Assembly: GCA_014804495.1 (NCBI GenBank)
Contig: JAAUZS010000131.1
Location: forward strand, 1-16,013
Length of the DNA stretch: 16,013 nucleotides
Origin: Lachnospiraceae bacterium
Lineage (GTDB): Bacteria > Bacillota > Clostridia > Lachnospirales > Lachnospiraceae
Reading direction: 5' to 3'
Positions 5,353 through 12,827 of the stretch are shown here, one piece after another. Every line of letters begins with the position of its first letter. Position 1 is the stretch's first letter. The notes beneath the pieces were generated by a model that saw only the letters and a program-made list of their open reading frames with translations, had not been told where the DNA came from and did not search any database. A program made the position numbers and the translations under genes.

Positions 5353-5554
5353 TTTGCATCATCTCCTTCGACTTACGTTCAAGTTCGCTAATTACTGCCA
5401 ATAACAAATCGCGGACAAATCTACAGTTGTCATACTGCTTTGCTATCGCATCACTTTCGGAAACTACTGAATCCCAATATTCATCTGTATTCAAAATATT
5501 GGAATGTTTTCTGTGAAAATCCAATACTGTTTTATAAACCTCAACATAATTCAT
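5333..5554 (-). CDS. Hypothetical protein, 73 aa, upstream of the HNH gene
   Basis: No family is recognised. The sequence MNYVEVYKTVLDFHRKHSNI is followed by an acidic region and a C-terminal helix (VRDLLLAVISELERKSKEMM), with no membrane span long enough to be convincing. ATG 5554 follows GGAGG at ten bases. Its end overlaps the HNH start by 20 bp, so the two are coupled. It is the first gene of the packaging segment after the origin-like region. Confidence 0.75.
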   Translation of the reverse strand: MNYVEVYKTVLDFHRKHSNILNTDEYWDSVVSESDAIAKQYDNCRFVRDLLLAVISELERKSKEMMQNADTTV

Positions 5555-5608
5555 TAAGCCTATTCCTCCAAAATTCGTTACAAGAAGCCGTAAGATTTCT
5601 TACATTTG

Positions 5609-5744
5609 TTTTGCACACTTCAATTTGCTAAAGTGCTTGAAACCCTTGATTTTACTGGATTTGTGCAAAATGTGCATTTCATATGTGACATTCTAAAGTT
5701 AAACTCTTATAGGGAATTTACATTTACTTTGCACAAATTGCACA
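5609..5744. other. Iteron-like TTTGCACA cluster, candidate replication origin
   Basis: The 203-bp gap between the primase-helicase and the packaging genes is AT-rich and holds repeated TTTGCACA motifs: forward at 5610-5617 and 5728-5735, a variant ATTGCACA at 5737-5744, and inverted TGTGCAAA at 5662-5669 with TGTGCATT directly after at 5671-5678. Inverted-repeat arms CACTT/AAGTG occur at about 5616-5634. In PICIs the origin lies just 3' of the rep/primase gene and has short iterons bound by the Rep helicase, so the position fits. Origin function is inferred. Confidence 0.55.
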
Positions 5745-5757
5745 TTTCCAGTTTTTC

Positions 5758-8061
5758 TTAATCAAAAGGTAATGGCTCTTGCCCCTCGTATTCAATAAAA
5801 TCCGTTTCCACCGTATAGCCCTTTACGATATTTTTTACTGTCTTGCCTTCCACCGTTCCACTGTTAGCAAATAAACCTTTAGTTTTAAGTTCTGCAAAGA
5901 AATTTGACTTGTTTTCTACTCCAAAGCCGTTTTCCTCACACCACTTTGAATAAACCTCATAAATATCTTTAGCTTTACTGTTTTTATCTGTCTTAGTAAG
6001 ACACTCATTGATAAAGTTACCGATTTTATCGCTATCCGTTCTGTAGATATTAGTAGCAGTCTGAACTGCTACTGGGGGCTTTAATCCCTCTTTACGATAT
6101 AGTTTCAACCCCTCAATGCACCAATTCAAAATGCCTGACATTTCACTTTTATCTCTCAATCTGTTTTTTAAATCTTTGTCCTGTTCCTGCGGCTCAAAAT
6201 GTCGGTCAAAACTAATAACATTTATCCTGCCACTTGAAAAAACCGTATCATCTATAATCGTTGGTAAATAATTTGTGTTTATCACAAGTTTAAATTTGGG
6301 AATGAACGAAAATTCCCTCTGGTGTAAATGTCGTGCCGTGATTGAATCCCGACCTAACAAGTATTTCAATAAAGCAGTGTCAAAAAGCATCCGTTTTGGT
6401 GGTTCTGATGCGTTACAGAATCTACACCCTGCTAATCGTGCTATATCTCCGCTTGCCTGTCTGCTGTCAAGATTTTGCTTTACTGCCAAACTTTCCGGCT
6501 TCATTGTCAAAGCATAATCACCTAATAAATGTATAAGTGTTTCGCAAAACGTACTTTTCCCGTTTCGTGTGGTACTTCCATAGAGGATAAAACAAGTTTC
6601 CTGCTCTGTGTTTCCAGTCAATGAAAGTCCTGCTATCTTTTGAAGATACAATATCTTCTCCTTATCGTCCTGCATAATTTCCATTAAAAACTTTTTCCAC
6701 TCTCTGCAATCGGCAGCAGGATCATATTCAGCATTGCATATTTTTGAAAGAAGCATATCGGGGCTATGTTCAACAAACTTTGGTTTATCATCCGTTAAAT
6801 CAAGCGTACCGTTCTGTACATTCAAAAGATAATCATTTACATCCAACTGCTCATTACTGAAAAAGTACACATCCTTACTATCCTGAAGCATATTGTTTCG
6901 ATTTCTGATATTACACAATGTCGATACTGCCTTTAAATACTTGCCCTCTGTATCAACATTTATTGCATATCGGACAAGTGCATCTGATAAGGCTTTTGCT
7001 GATGCTCTCGCACTTAATCCCTCAATATCATCAATCCAGTGTTTACCGTTATACCTCATAAAATCTTTTCGTGACGGGTTATATCTGTGCTTGTCCTTAA
7101 ATACATCTGCAAATAACCGGCCAAAGCCTTTATCTGATGTTTCGTACTGCTCAGCGTGTAAAGTCTTTAATATTTGTTCTAAAGGTCTGTCCTTCTGCTC
7201 TTGTAGTGTTATAGGGGTGTCATGTTTTGCTACACCCTCTCTTACGGTTTCTTTAACGCTTTTCTGCTCTTGTTGTAGCATTTGCTCAAACTCCTGCTTA
7301 CTGTTTCCTGCATTAAAATAGTCTGTTACATCTGCCTTTGGAATATCTGGCATAGGTACAATGATTTTACTGCTCTTTACAACTGATTTGATATCGTTCT
7401 GGATTGTTTCAGCAACACGCTTTCCCGGCTCGTCATTGTCTGCCAATATATAAGCATCTGCTCCCTGCATCAATGTAGCAAAATCTGACTGCCAATCATT
7501 CACCCCGCCATAAGTAAAAGCTGTATACCCTTGTTTAGTCAACGTATCAACGTCTCTTTCGCCCTCTGGTATAAAAATAGGTCTGCCCTCTGCAATTGCC
7601 TTTTTTATGACTTTTAGACTTCCATAGATAGCTTTATAACTCTTTCTACCTACATCATGCCCTAAACCATATACAAAACGGTCATTCTGCAATTTGCCAT
7701 AGATAATCTTCTTACCCTCAAGCCTAATCTTTGTAAAAGCATAAGGACCGTTAATAGAAACGTAGTTATAAACCGCTTCAATTTTGAGCTTCTCTCTGTT
7801 CTCAACATAAGCTTTCCAATTTAGACTTCTTGACTCTACATCATAAAAAGTGTCTTTTTTCTCAAGCCCTACAGCCTTTAAAACATCATCAACGGTACAC
7901 CCTGCATGACAGTAGAACAATGTACACTTTCTACCCTTTGTAATTGTCAATGAAGCGTGTTTATCATCATGTGCAGGGCATCTGCATTGTGCCTTGTCTC
8001 CATAGCGTTTCACTATCTTAAATGGGTGCAGATTACTTGCAAAAATTTCATTGTCTGTCAT
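5758..8061 (-). CDS. Primase-helicase (CHC2 zinc finger, TOPRIM, D5/P4-type SF3 helicase)
   Basis: This 767-residue replication protein has an N-terminal CHC2-type zinc finger (CRCPAHDDKHAS at 26-37, FYCHAGC at 49-55). A TOPRIM primase core follows at about 160-230 (IPEGERDVDTLTKQGYTAFTYGG, then YILADNDEPGK with the Asp-x-Asp pair). A D5-like region is followed by the SF3 helicase: Walker A GSTTRNGKST (Lys502), the strand/B region LAGCRFCNASEP, and KLVINTNYLP. P4-alpha-like proteins combine primer synthesis, origin recognition and unwinding, so the element can probably replicate autonomously after excision. ATG 8061 follows GGGGTG and overlaps the gene before it by 14 bp. The iteron-like region lies at its 3' side. 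Confidence 0.92.
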   Translation of the reverse strand: MTDNEIFASNLHPFKIVKRYGDKAQCRCPAHDDKHASLTITKGRKCTLFYCHAGCTVDDVLKAVGLEKKDTFYDVESRSLNWKAYVENREKLKIEAVYNYVSINGPYAFTKIRLEGKKIIYGKLQNDRFVYGLGHDVGRKSYKAIYGSLKVIKKAIAEGRPIFIPEGERDVDTLTKQGYTAFTYGGVNDWQSDFATLMQGADAYILADNDEPGKRVAETIQNDIKSVVKSSKIIVPMPDIPKADVTDYFNAGNSKQEFEQMLQQEQKSVKETVREGVAKHDTPITLQEQKDRPLEQILKTLHAEQYETSDKGFGRLFADVFKDKHRYNPSRKDFMRYNGKHWIDDIEGLSARASAKALSDALVRYAINVDTEGKYLKAVSTLCNIRNRNNMLQDSKDVYFFSNEQLDVNDYLLNVQNGTLDLTDDKPKFVEHSPDMLLSKICNAEYDPAADCREWKKFLMEIMQDDKEKILYLQKIAGLSLTGNTEQETCFILYGSTTRNGKSTFCETLIHLLGDYALTMKPESLAVKQNLDSRQASGDIARLAGCRFCNASEPPKRMLFDTALLKYLLGRDSITARHLHQREFSFIPKFKLVINTNYLPTIIDDTVFSSGRINVISFDRHFEPQEQDKDLKNRLRDKSEMSGILNWCIEGLKLYRKEGLKPPVAVQTATNIYRTDSDKIGNFINECLTKTDKNSKAKDIYEVYSKWCEENGFGVENKSNFFAELKTKGLFANSGTVEGKTVKNIVKGYTVETDFIEYEGQEPLPFD

Positions 8062-8251
8062 TCACACACCCCATTTCTAAAACACAACGTATCTGCTCAG
8101 CCTCTTCGTCCAATAATTGCATCTTCCATTGACAAAAATAATTAAAATCTTCATCAAAACTAAAATCTGTCTGCATGACTTCCCATTGGTGATACTCTTG
8201 CATCAATTCCGCTTGCCTTTTTTTCAACGCCTGCTTTGCTTTAACGGTCAT
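8048..8251 (-). CDS. Hypothetical protein, 67 aa, coupled to the primase-helicase
   Basis: No family is recognised. The protein is almost entirely helical and charged (KAKQALKKRQAELMQEYHQWEVM...FDEDFNYFCQWKMQLLDEEAEQIRCVLE) and probably forms a helical hairpin or coiled coil. AAGGGGGA lies about eight bases before ATG 8251. It ends inside the start of the primase-helicase gene (14-bp overlap), so the two are translated together. A replication accessory role is suggested only by position. Confidence 0.75.
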   Translation of the reverse strand: MTVKAKQALKKRQAELMQEYHQWEVMQTDFSFDEDFNYFCQWKMQLLDEEAEQIRCVLEMGCVNDRQ

Positions 8252-8254
8252 AAT

Positions 8255-8443
8255 CTATTCCCCCTTATAGCCAGTGGCCTCAATAAAAGGTTTCGCAAAT
8301 ATCAAGTAAGTGTATTGTTTGCTATTTCCACGCTTAAAGCATATAGCTCCGGGAATAAGGTTATTTTGAATCATCAATCGAACTGTCTGCGCATCCATGC
8401 AAAGAAACTTCGCTGCATCTTCCACTTTAATTCGTCCACTCAT
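8255..8443 (-). CDS. Excisionase-like helix-turn-helix protein, 62 aa
   Basis: The sequence IKVEDAAKFLCMDAQTVRLMIQNNLIPGAICFKRGNSKQYTYLIFAKPFIEATGY has the form of MerR-like/HTH_17 excisionase domains: a helix pair (about residues 8-30), a wing ending in a basic/tyrosine strand, then a C-terminal helix. Such proteins bend att DNA and direct the tyrosine integrase towards excision, or act as regulators. It is the second gene of the early leftward operon. ATG 8443 follows AGGCGGTG. Confidence 0.65.
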   Translation of the reverse strand: MSGRIKVEDAAKFLCMDAQTVRLMIQNNLIPGAICFKRGNSKQYTYLIFAKPFIEATGYKGE

Positions 8444-8454
8444 GCAATCACCGC

Positions 8455-8643
8455 CTATTCTGTTGCCAAATCGTCAATGATTCCTAAAATTTCTGCTTTC
8501 TTTTCCGCTGGTAATTCAGTTCTCAATTTCCTGCTTAGATTCCCATCATTAATACCAAGTTTTGAAGCTATCTTCCATAATGGAATATTATGATTTTTGG
8601 CATACTCTCTAATGTCTCTATTACAAATATCTTTTCTACACAT
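8455..8643 (-). CDS. Cro-like helix-turn-helix regulator, 62 aa
   Basis: The segment REYAKNHNIPLWKIASKLGINDGNLSRKLRTEL (about residues 12-44) is a compact XRE-like HTH, followed by a short helix PAEKKAEILGIIDDL. It is the first gene leftward from the switch region, facing away from the larger repressor gene at 8866: the layout of a phage cro/anti-repressor opposite cI. The frame is open to 8706, but GGAGG seven to eight bases ahead of ATG 8643 decides the start, and the earlier codons overlap the promoter at 8673-8701. Confidence 0.75.
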   Translation of the reverse strand: MCRKDICNRDIREYAKNHNIPLWKIASKLGINDGNLSRKLRTELPAEKKAEILGIIDDLATE

Positions 8644-8672
8644 AAAATAACCTCCATATAAATTTGTTGTTG

Positions 8673-8701
8673 TTGACAATTCCGCTTGCAAGTGGTAAGC
8701 T
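8673..8701 (+). promoter_or_regulatory. Likely rightward promoter of the repressor
   Basis: TTGACA (8673-8678), a 17-base spacer and TAAGCT (8696-8701) form a plausible promoter with a perfect -35 and weak -10. Transcription would start near 8708 and run through all three operators into the repressor, a leader of about 158 bases. A TATAAT box in the opposite direction (8732-8727) has only a poor -35 and could drive the leftward operon, so the two promoters may face each other. Confidence 0.45.
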
Positions 8702-8715
8702 AACAATACATAAAT

Positions 8716-8862
8716 CGAACTTTTATATTATAGTTCGTTTTCGTTGTTGTTGCTTACATCATAACAAATAAAATCCAAATTTTTCATAAAGTCCGTAAAC
8801 AGTCTCAAAAACGAACCTTTCATATATAAGTTCGGCTTACGAACTTTTAGAAAGGTGGTTCG
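8716..8862. promoter_or_regulatory. Three CGAAC/GTTCG operators in the genetic switch
   Basis: Inverted repeats of CGAAC and GTTCG occur at 8716-8737 (gap 12), 8812-8834 (gap 13) and 8840-8862 (gap 13). The first covers the leftward TATAAT box; the third overlaps the ribosome site of the repressor gene at 8866. Multiple identical dyads between opposed regulator genes indicate cooperative binding by the 8866 repressor or the 8643 Cro-like protein. Confidence 0.75.
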
Positions 8863-8865
8863 ATA

Positions 8866-9804
8866 ATGGAAAATCGTTTCAAATTACTTCGTGAAGAAGA
8901 AGAAACAAGACGTAAAGACATGAATCCTAAAGCAAAATTCGGTCAGAAAGAATTGTGTGATGAATTAGAAAAAACGTGTGGTTTTTATATAAAATTAAGC
9001 AAACTGAAAAAACTTGAAGCAGGGCATCTAGATGTAAAGATTGACGAAGAATTGCTACTTGCATATAAAAAATTTTTTGGTGTATCTACTGATTGGCTTA
9101 TTGATTCATCCGTCGAAACCAGACAAGTAATCGGAAATAATGCAATGATATCATCAATTACCGGTCTTACTGATAACGCTATAAATACACTTGCTTTGTT
9201 AAAAAGCAAAAAATATGTTAATGGAAACCGTTTTGGTTACGCATTACATACACTCAACATGATTTTAGATAATTATGAAAATACAAACCTATTTGAATTA
9301 ATTTATCATTATCTATTTGGAGATTATACAGACATGGGGCATTATGATGAATACGGACAATCTGTATATGACGGTAGTCAAGTGTTTGTATCTGACAGAT
9401 TTCTTGCTAATCAAATGGAAATAAATACTGAATATGTAGATGCCGCTGTACTTCATATGATTACAAAACAACTCGATTATTGGAGAAACTATATAAAAGA
9501 AAATTGCCCTGTAAATTATGGAAAACTACTTCCGGAAAAAGATACTCTACTAAAACAAATTGAGGAAAAAGAACGTAACAAAGAGGAATTACAAGAAAAA
9601 TTGCAATACCTCTATTCCCTTATGGAAGCAGAAACAAATAAAACTCCTGTTAATACCGAAAGACTAATTGAATTAGCTGAAAGTTACCGTTCTATGAAAA
9701 GCGCAATAGAGCTCACGCAAAGAAGTATTGATGAGTTTGCATATACACTCAAAGAAATATATCACTATGATTATGAAAAGACTGATGCAAATAAAACTAC
9801 CTAA
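8866..9804 (+). CDS. XRE-like repressor, probable master regulator (312 aa)
   Basis: The N-terminus reads FKLLREEEETRRKDMNPKAKFGQKELCDELEKTCGFYIKLSKLKKLEAG and ends the domain with FFGVSTDWLI, a typical XRE HTH (about residues 1-80). The middle is unassigned, and the C-terminal third (about 220-300) is a long charged coiled-coil suitable for dimerisation. It faces the leftward early operon across three CGAAC/GTTCG dyads, one overlapping its own ribosome site (AGAAAGGTGG). This suggests it represses both directions, as Stl does in SaPIs. There is no visible LexA-type Ala-Gly self-cleavage site, so induction by a helper phage protein is more likely than by SOS; that is inference. It probably forms one transcript with the integrase gene 36 bp downstream. 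Confidence 0.8.
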   Translation: MENRFKLLREEEETRRKDMNPKAKFGQKELCDELEKTCGFYIKLSKLKKLEAGHLDVKIDEELLLAYKKFFGVSTDWLIDSSVETRQVIGNNAMISSITGLTDNAINTLALLKSKKYVNGNRFGYALHTLNMILDNYENTNLFELIYHYLFGDYTDMGHYDEYGQSVYDGSQVFVSDRFLANQMEINTEYVDAAVLHMITKQLDYWRNYIKENCPVNYGKLLPEKDTLLKQIEEKERNKEELQEKLQYLYSLMEAETNKTPVNTERLIELAESYRSMKSAIELTQRSIDEFAYTLKEIYHYDYEKTDANKTT

Positions 9805-9840
9805 TGGCTTTTACTCTGTCTATAGAAAGGAAGTGATTAT

Positions 9841-11043
9841 ATGGCCTTACTAAAATGCCCTGAATGTAAACATGACGTATCAGACAAAGCTACCACTTGC
9901 CCTCATTGCGGTTATCCTATGAACAGTCCCACAAGTTCAAAACCACGTATTAGAAATGGCAAACCCACAAAATTACCTAATGGGTATGGCACAATCTACA
10001 AACTACCCGGAAAGCGTTCTAAGCCGTTTAGAGCGGTCAAAACTGATAAATGGGTATTAGATAGCATCACAGGTAAAAGCAAACAAATACGCTTTACAAT
10101 CGGCTATTATGCCACTCGTGAAGAAGCCATGATTGCCCTCGCGGACTACAACGAAAACCCTTATGATATCAAAGCGGATAGCATTACATTTTCGGAAGTA
10201 TACGAAAAATGGAGTGAAAACTACTTCCCTACTCTCTCCAATGCGTCTAGTATCAGAACAGTCAAAGCGGCATACGCTTATTGTAACGGTCTTTATAACA
10301 TGCGAATGAAAGACATAAGGGTATCTCACTTAGAAGGCGCTATCCTCGATGCTGATGTTGGAGATAGCACAAAAAGCAGAATGAAAAGCCTATTTAATAT
10401 GCTATATAAGTATTCTTTAGCACATGATATTGTGGAAAAAAACTATGCTGCCGTAATGTTTGCTAATGGCAATCCAATAAAAAGAGAACGTGAAAAGGAA
10501 ATTATTACTTTTACGCCTGATGAAGTGTTACTGCTATGGGATAACATAGACATAATACCTTTTGCTGATATGGTCTTGATAGATATTTACAGTGGATGGC
10601 GTCCACAGGAATTAGCAATTTTAAAGGTTACAGATATAGACCTTGAAAACGCAACCATGAAAGGCGGTCTAAAAACTGATGCAGGCAAAAACAGAATCGT
10701 TCCCATACATTCATTGATAATGCCGTTAATAGAAAAACGTATGCAAGAAGCTACTGCCCTGCAATCTGAATATCTATTTAATGACGAAAATGGACAGCAA
10801 GGTACATATATGACATATGATAAATACCGCAATAGATTTCAGAAAATCATGAATAGATTAAAACTAAAGCACCGCCCACATGAAGCCAGACACACATTTA
10901 TTACAAAAGCAAAAGCGTGTGGGGTTGATGAATATATCTTAAAGCTGATTGTAGGACATGCCATAGAGGATATTACCGAAAAAGTATATACCCATAGAAC
11001 AATTGAGCAGTTAAGAACTGAAATGGAGAAAATCGCTAAATGA
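9841..11043 (+). CDS. int: Tyrosine site-specific integrase with N-terminal zinc ribbon
   Basis: The 400-residue protein begins with a zinc ribbon (C6-P-E-C9, C20-P-H-C23). An arm-binding-type domain follows (GYGTIYKLPGKRSKPFRAV ... GYYATREEAMIALADY, about 48-105), then a core-binding domain (about 115-205) and a catalytic domain with Arg254 (GWRPQEL), His347-x2-Arg350 (HEARH), His373 (GHA) and nucleophile Tyr383. All catalytic residues are present. It should recombine the 44-bp core at the 3' end of the GGGtGRT gene. The 10-bp repeats inside both element ends are candidate arm sites. AGAAAGGAAGTG precedes ATG 9841. The extra zinc ribbon is unusual for the family and may widen DNA or partner binding. 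Confidence 0.93.
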   Translation: MALLKCPECKHDVSDKATTCPHCGYPMNSPTSSKPRIRNGKPTKLPNGYGTIYKLPGKRSKPFRAVKTDKWVLDSITGKSKQIRFTIGYYATREEAMIALADYNENPYDIKADSITFSEVYEKWSENYFPTLSNASSIRTVKAAYAYCNGLYNMRMKDIRVSHLEGAILDADVGDSTKSRMKSLFNMLYKYSLAHDIVEKNYAAVMFANGNPIKREREKEIITFTPDEVLLLWDNIDIIPFADMVLIDIYSGWRPQELAILKVTDIDLENATMKGGLKTDAGKNRIVPIHSLIMPLIEKRMQEATALQSEYLFNDENGQQGTYMTYDKYRNRFQKIMNRLKLKHRPHEARHTFITKAKACGVDEYILKLIVGHAIEDITEKVYTHRTIEQLRTEMEKIAK

Positions 11044-11062
11044 GGAAAGGAGTTGATGCAGA

Positions 11063-11146
11063 TTGATTGTCGCAATTAAAAAGGCTCTACAGTACCGCAA
11101 ATACCATAGAGCCGACAACCCAGTAACTGTACACCAAAACAATTAA
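11063..11146 (+). CDS. Possible 27-residue ORF with TTG start
   Basis: TTG at 11063, with AAAGGAG ten bases upstream, opens a frame that reads MIVAIKKALQYRKYHRADNP and then VTVHQNN. The peptide is basic and unrecognised. It fills most of the 155-bp gap between the integrase and the Spo0A-like pseudogene. The ribosome site argues for translation; the TTG start and short length argue for caution. Confidence 0.3.
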   Translation: MIVAIKKALQYRKYHRADNPVTVHQNN

Positions 11147-11198
11147 AGGGAATATGTTTATTGTAACATACTTCCCGACCAAAAGAAAGGAAGATATC

Positions 11199-11711
11199 AT
11201 GAATAATATTATTTCGAGAAAAAAACTTGTAACAGATGTACTAATTAGGATAGGAGCCGACACTTCAAACAATGGATTCTATATATTAAGAGATGCCGTC
11301 CTTGCATATATGGAATATGACCTTCCTGCAAGTGTGCGGCAACAGGATGTGTTTTAACCTATTGGGAAAAAGTATGGAATAAGCTGGTTAGGCGCATATA
11401 TCAATGTTAGAAACCTGATAGAAAATATCATGCTGCGCGAAGACATTGAGTTTTTGGAAAGCTATTTTGGTGGATATTACCGAGCAGAAAAAGGTATGGT
11501 AATGCCAAAAGCATTTATCTCCAGAATCGCCGATGATGTAAAAATGCAGTGTGAGGAACTTTCTAAAAAGGACTTTGCTGATGTGTCAGACGAAAGAAAA
11601 CAGGTTATTGAAGAAATTAACAAAGAGATTGAAGGCATTAGCAATATTGCAAAGATAAGCTTTATTTTGGACGTTATAAAATCTTATAAAGAGAAAGGCG
11701 TTACAGAATAA
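11199..11711 (+). pseudogene. Spo0A effector-domain homolog split by one in-frame stop
   Basis: ATG 11199 (AAAGAAAGGAAG upstream) opens MNNIISRKKLVTDVLIRIGA and continues with NGFYILRDAVLAYMEY. This matches the Spo0A C-terminal DNA-binding domain ([21 protein letters not shown]). A TAA at 11355-11357 interrupts it after DVF. The same frame then continues without another stop as PIGKKYGISW, VRNLIENIM and MPKAFISRIADDVK up to 11711, matching Spo0A's LYPDIAKKF, VERAIRHAI and NSEFIAMVADKLR. The stop falls where Spo0A has the Tyr of LYP, so one base change (TAT or TAC to TAA) explains the break. ATG 11430 could restart the second half but has no clear ribosome site. Sequence error or read-through are alternatives. 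Intact, it would have been a 170-residue regulator able to compete for Spo0A boxes. Confidence 0.75.
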
Positions 11712-11744
11712 TGAACAAGGCAATATAAAAAGGAGGATATAGCA

Positions 11745-11975
11745 TTGAAACGATATCTCAATAAATTAGCCAATAATCTACTTTATATCGCGGGTACTGA
11801 TGAACTTACAAACGCTGAAATGGCTAAAAGATGTGGTATATCAAAAAGCAAGCTTGAGGAAATTATATATAGGAGAAACAAAGGACTTCGACTTGAAACC
11901 CTTGTTAAAATATCAGATAATCTTGCAATATCATTACCAGACTTAATTATGAAAGAATTAAGCCTTGAAGATTAA
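11745..11975 (+). CDS. XRE-family small regulator, 76 aa (TTG start)
   Basis: Residues about 18-70 (DELTNAEMAKRCGISKSKLEEIIYRRNKGLRLETLVKISDNLAISLPDLI) form a standard XRE/Cro-CI HTH with nothing else attached. The TTG start at 11745 is supported by AAAGGAGG at ideal spacing; no ATG offers a better start. It is followed by a weak terminator-like hairpin and then the HEMIH protein gene, so the two may form a cargo pair. XRE regulators are often coupled with HExxH partners (ImmA/IrrE systems), but that partner family is not clearly matched here. Confidence 0.8.
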   Translation: MKRYLNKLANNLLYIAGTDELTNAEMAKRCGISKSKLEEIIYRRNKGLRLETLVKISDNLAISLPDLIMKELSLED

Positions 11976-12018
11976 AAAGTATTTAAGGACAAAAAACCGT
12001 TACATAAAACGTGTAGGG

Positions 12019-12046
12019 GGGTGTCACTCAACCGATACCCTCTTTT
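12019..12046 (+). terminator. Weak hairpin with T-rich tail between the two cargo genes
   Basis: GGGTGTC (12019-12025) pairs with GATACCC (12034-12040, one wobble pair), followed by TCTTTTC. It lies in the 88-bp gap after the XRE gene. It could attenuate transcription into the metalloprotease-like gene. Confidence 0.4.
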
Positions 12047-12063
12047 CAAGAAATGAGGTGTAC

Positions 12064-12777
12064 ATGGATTACAAGAAATTGATAATTGAAACTATAAACA
12101 AAATAGATGATGAACAGACACTTTCTATAATTTACAATGATAATTTATCTGATTATCATAATGAAGATTCAATCATTCAACTTTATAACGATTGGCTACA
12201 CAATCAAACAGATGCAGAATTTGATTTAATGATGGAAATAATGTTTCAAGAAAAACTATTTGATGATATGTGTTTTTCAAAAGAATCCATCACAGGAGAT
12301 TATCTGTTACGTAATGGAAAACACATGACATTTGAAACTGGATTAGCAATAGATGAACAACATTTTCGATTTATAGTAGAACACATTGCAAAGTATGATG
12401 CATATACAGATATAAATAGTAGAAAAATCGTTGTAGACAAAAAGCAAATCAAAAATAAATCCACGATATTACATGAGATGATACATGCACATGAATACAT
12501 ACTTCAAAAAGAAACGCCTATACTCAAAGAAATTGTATTGATAGAATTATATAAAGATTTAAAGCCGAAACTAGCAAATAGAAAAATTGACCTTGATACA
12601 TGGATATTTAATCACTCAAATATACCTCACAATATAGAATTAGCTAATTCCGGATGCGAACATGATACACTATTCTTCCTAAAAAGTATTGATTTAGATA
12701 TACGATGCGGATTTGAGTTATTAACAGTTTTCGGTTATGACTATACAAGGAATTTCAAGGAATTAGGTTTATTATAA
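12064..12777 (+). CDS. HExxH metalloprotease-like cargo protein, 237 aa
   Basis: The segment RKIVVDKKQIKNKSTILHEMIHAHEYILQ carries a zinc-protease HExxH motif (His137-Glu138-x2-His141) preceded by a strand and an N-x-S-T-I-L helix. The arrangement is like SprT or other minimal gluzincin-type folds rather than classic ImmA. A third ligand may lie in CEHDTLFFLKSIDLDIR (Glu199/His200). The first 110 residues are acidic and unassigned. No signal peptide or membrane segment is seen, so it should be cytosolic. The frame is open back to 11965, but GAGGTG next to ATG 12064 decides the start. It is the last rightward gene before the right att site, a typical place for satellite cargo such as phage interference or immunity. 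The target is unknown. Confidence 0.7.
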   Translation: MDYKKLIIETINKIDDEQTLSIIYNDNLSDYHNEDSIIQLYNDWLHNQTDAEFDLMMEIMFQEKLFDDMCFSKESITGDYLLRNGKHMTFETGLAIDEQHFRFIVEHIAKYDAYTDINSRKIVVDKKQIKNKSTILHEMIHAHEYILQKETPILKEIVLIELYKDLKPKLANRKIDLDTWIFNHSNIPHNIELANSGCEHDTLFFLKSIDLDIRCGFELLTVFGYDYTRNFKELGLL

Positions 12778-12783
12778 CTTATA

Positions 12784-12814
12784 GGGTGTTTGTAATATGC
12801 AGATGCCCTTTTTT
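12784..12814 (+). terminator. Rho-independent terminator after the cargo gene
   Basis: GGGTGT (12784-12789) pairs with ATGCCC (12803-12808, two wobble pairs), followed by six Ts (12809-12814), just past the stop at 12777. It ends the rightward transcript before the attachment region. Confidence 0.7.
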
Positions 12815-12827
12815 ATACTCAAAATTT

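Noticed and set aside
6893..7321. Rightward 142-codon frame rich in Cys and Ser
   Set aside because: It is an antisense shadow of the primase-helicase gene, whose motifs are intact across it.
8644..8706. N-terminal extension of the Cro-like gene
   Set aside because: GGAGG before ATG 8643 and the promoter-like sequence at 8673-8701 make the earlier start unlikely.
11965..12063. N-terminal extension of the metalloprotease-like gene
   Set aside because: It overlaps the XRE gene and a terminator-like hairpin, and its residues look non-coding; GAGGTG marks ATG 12064.
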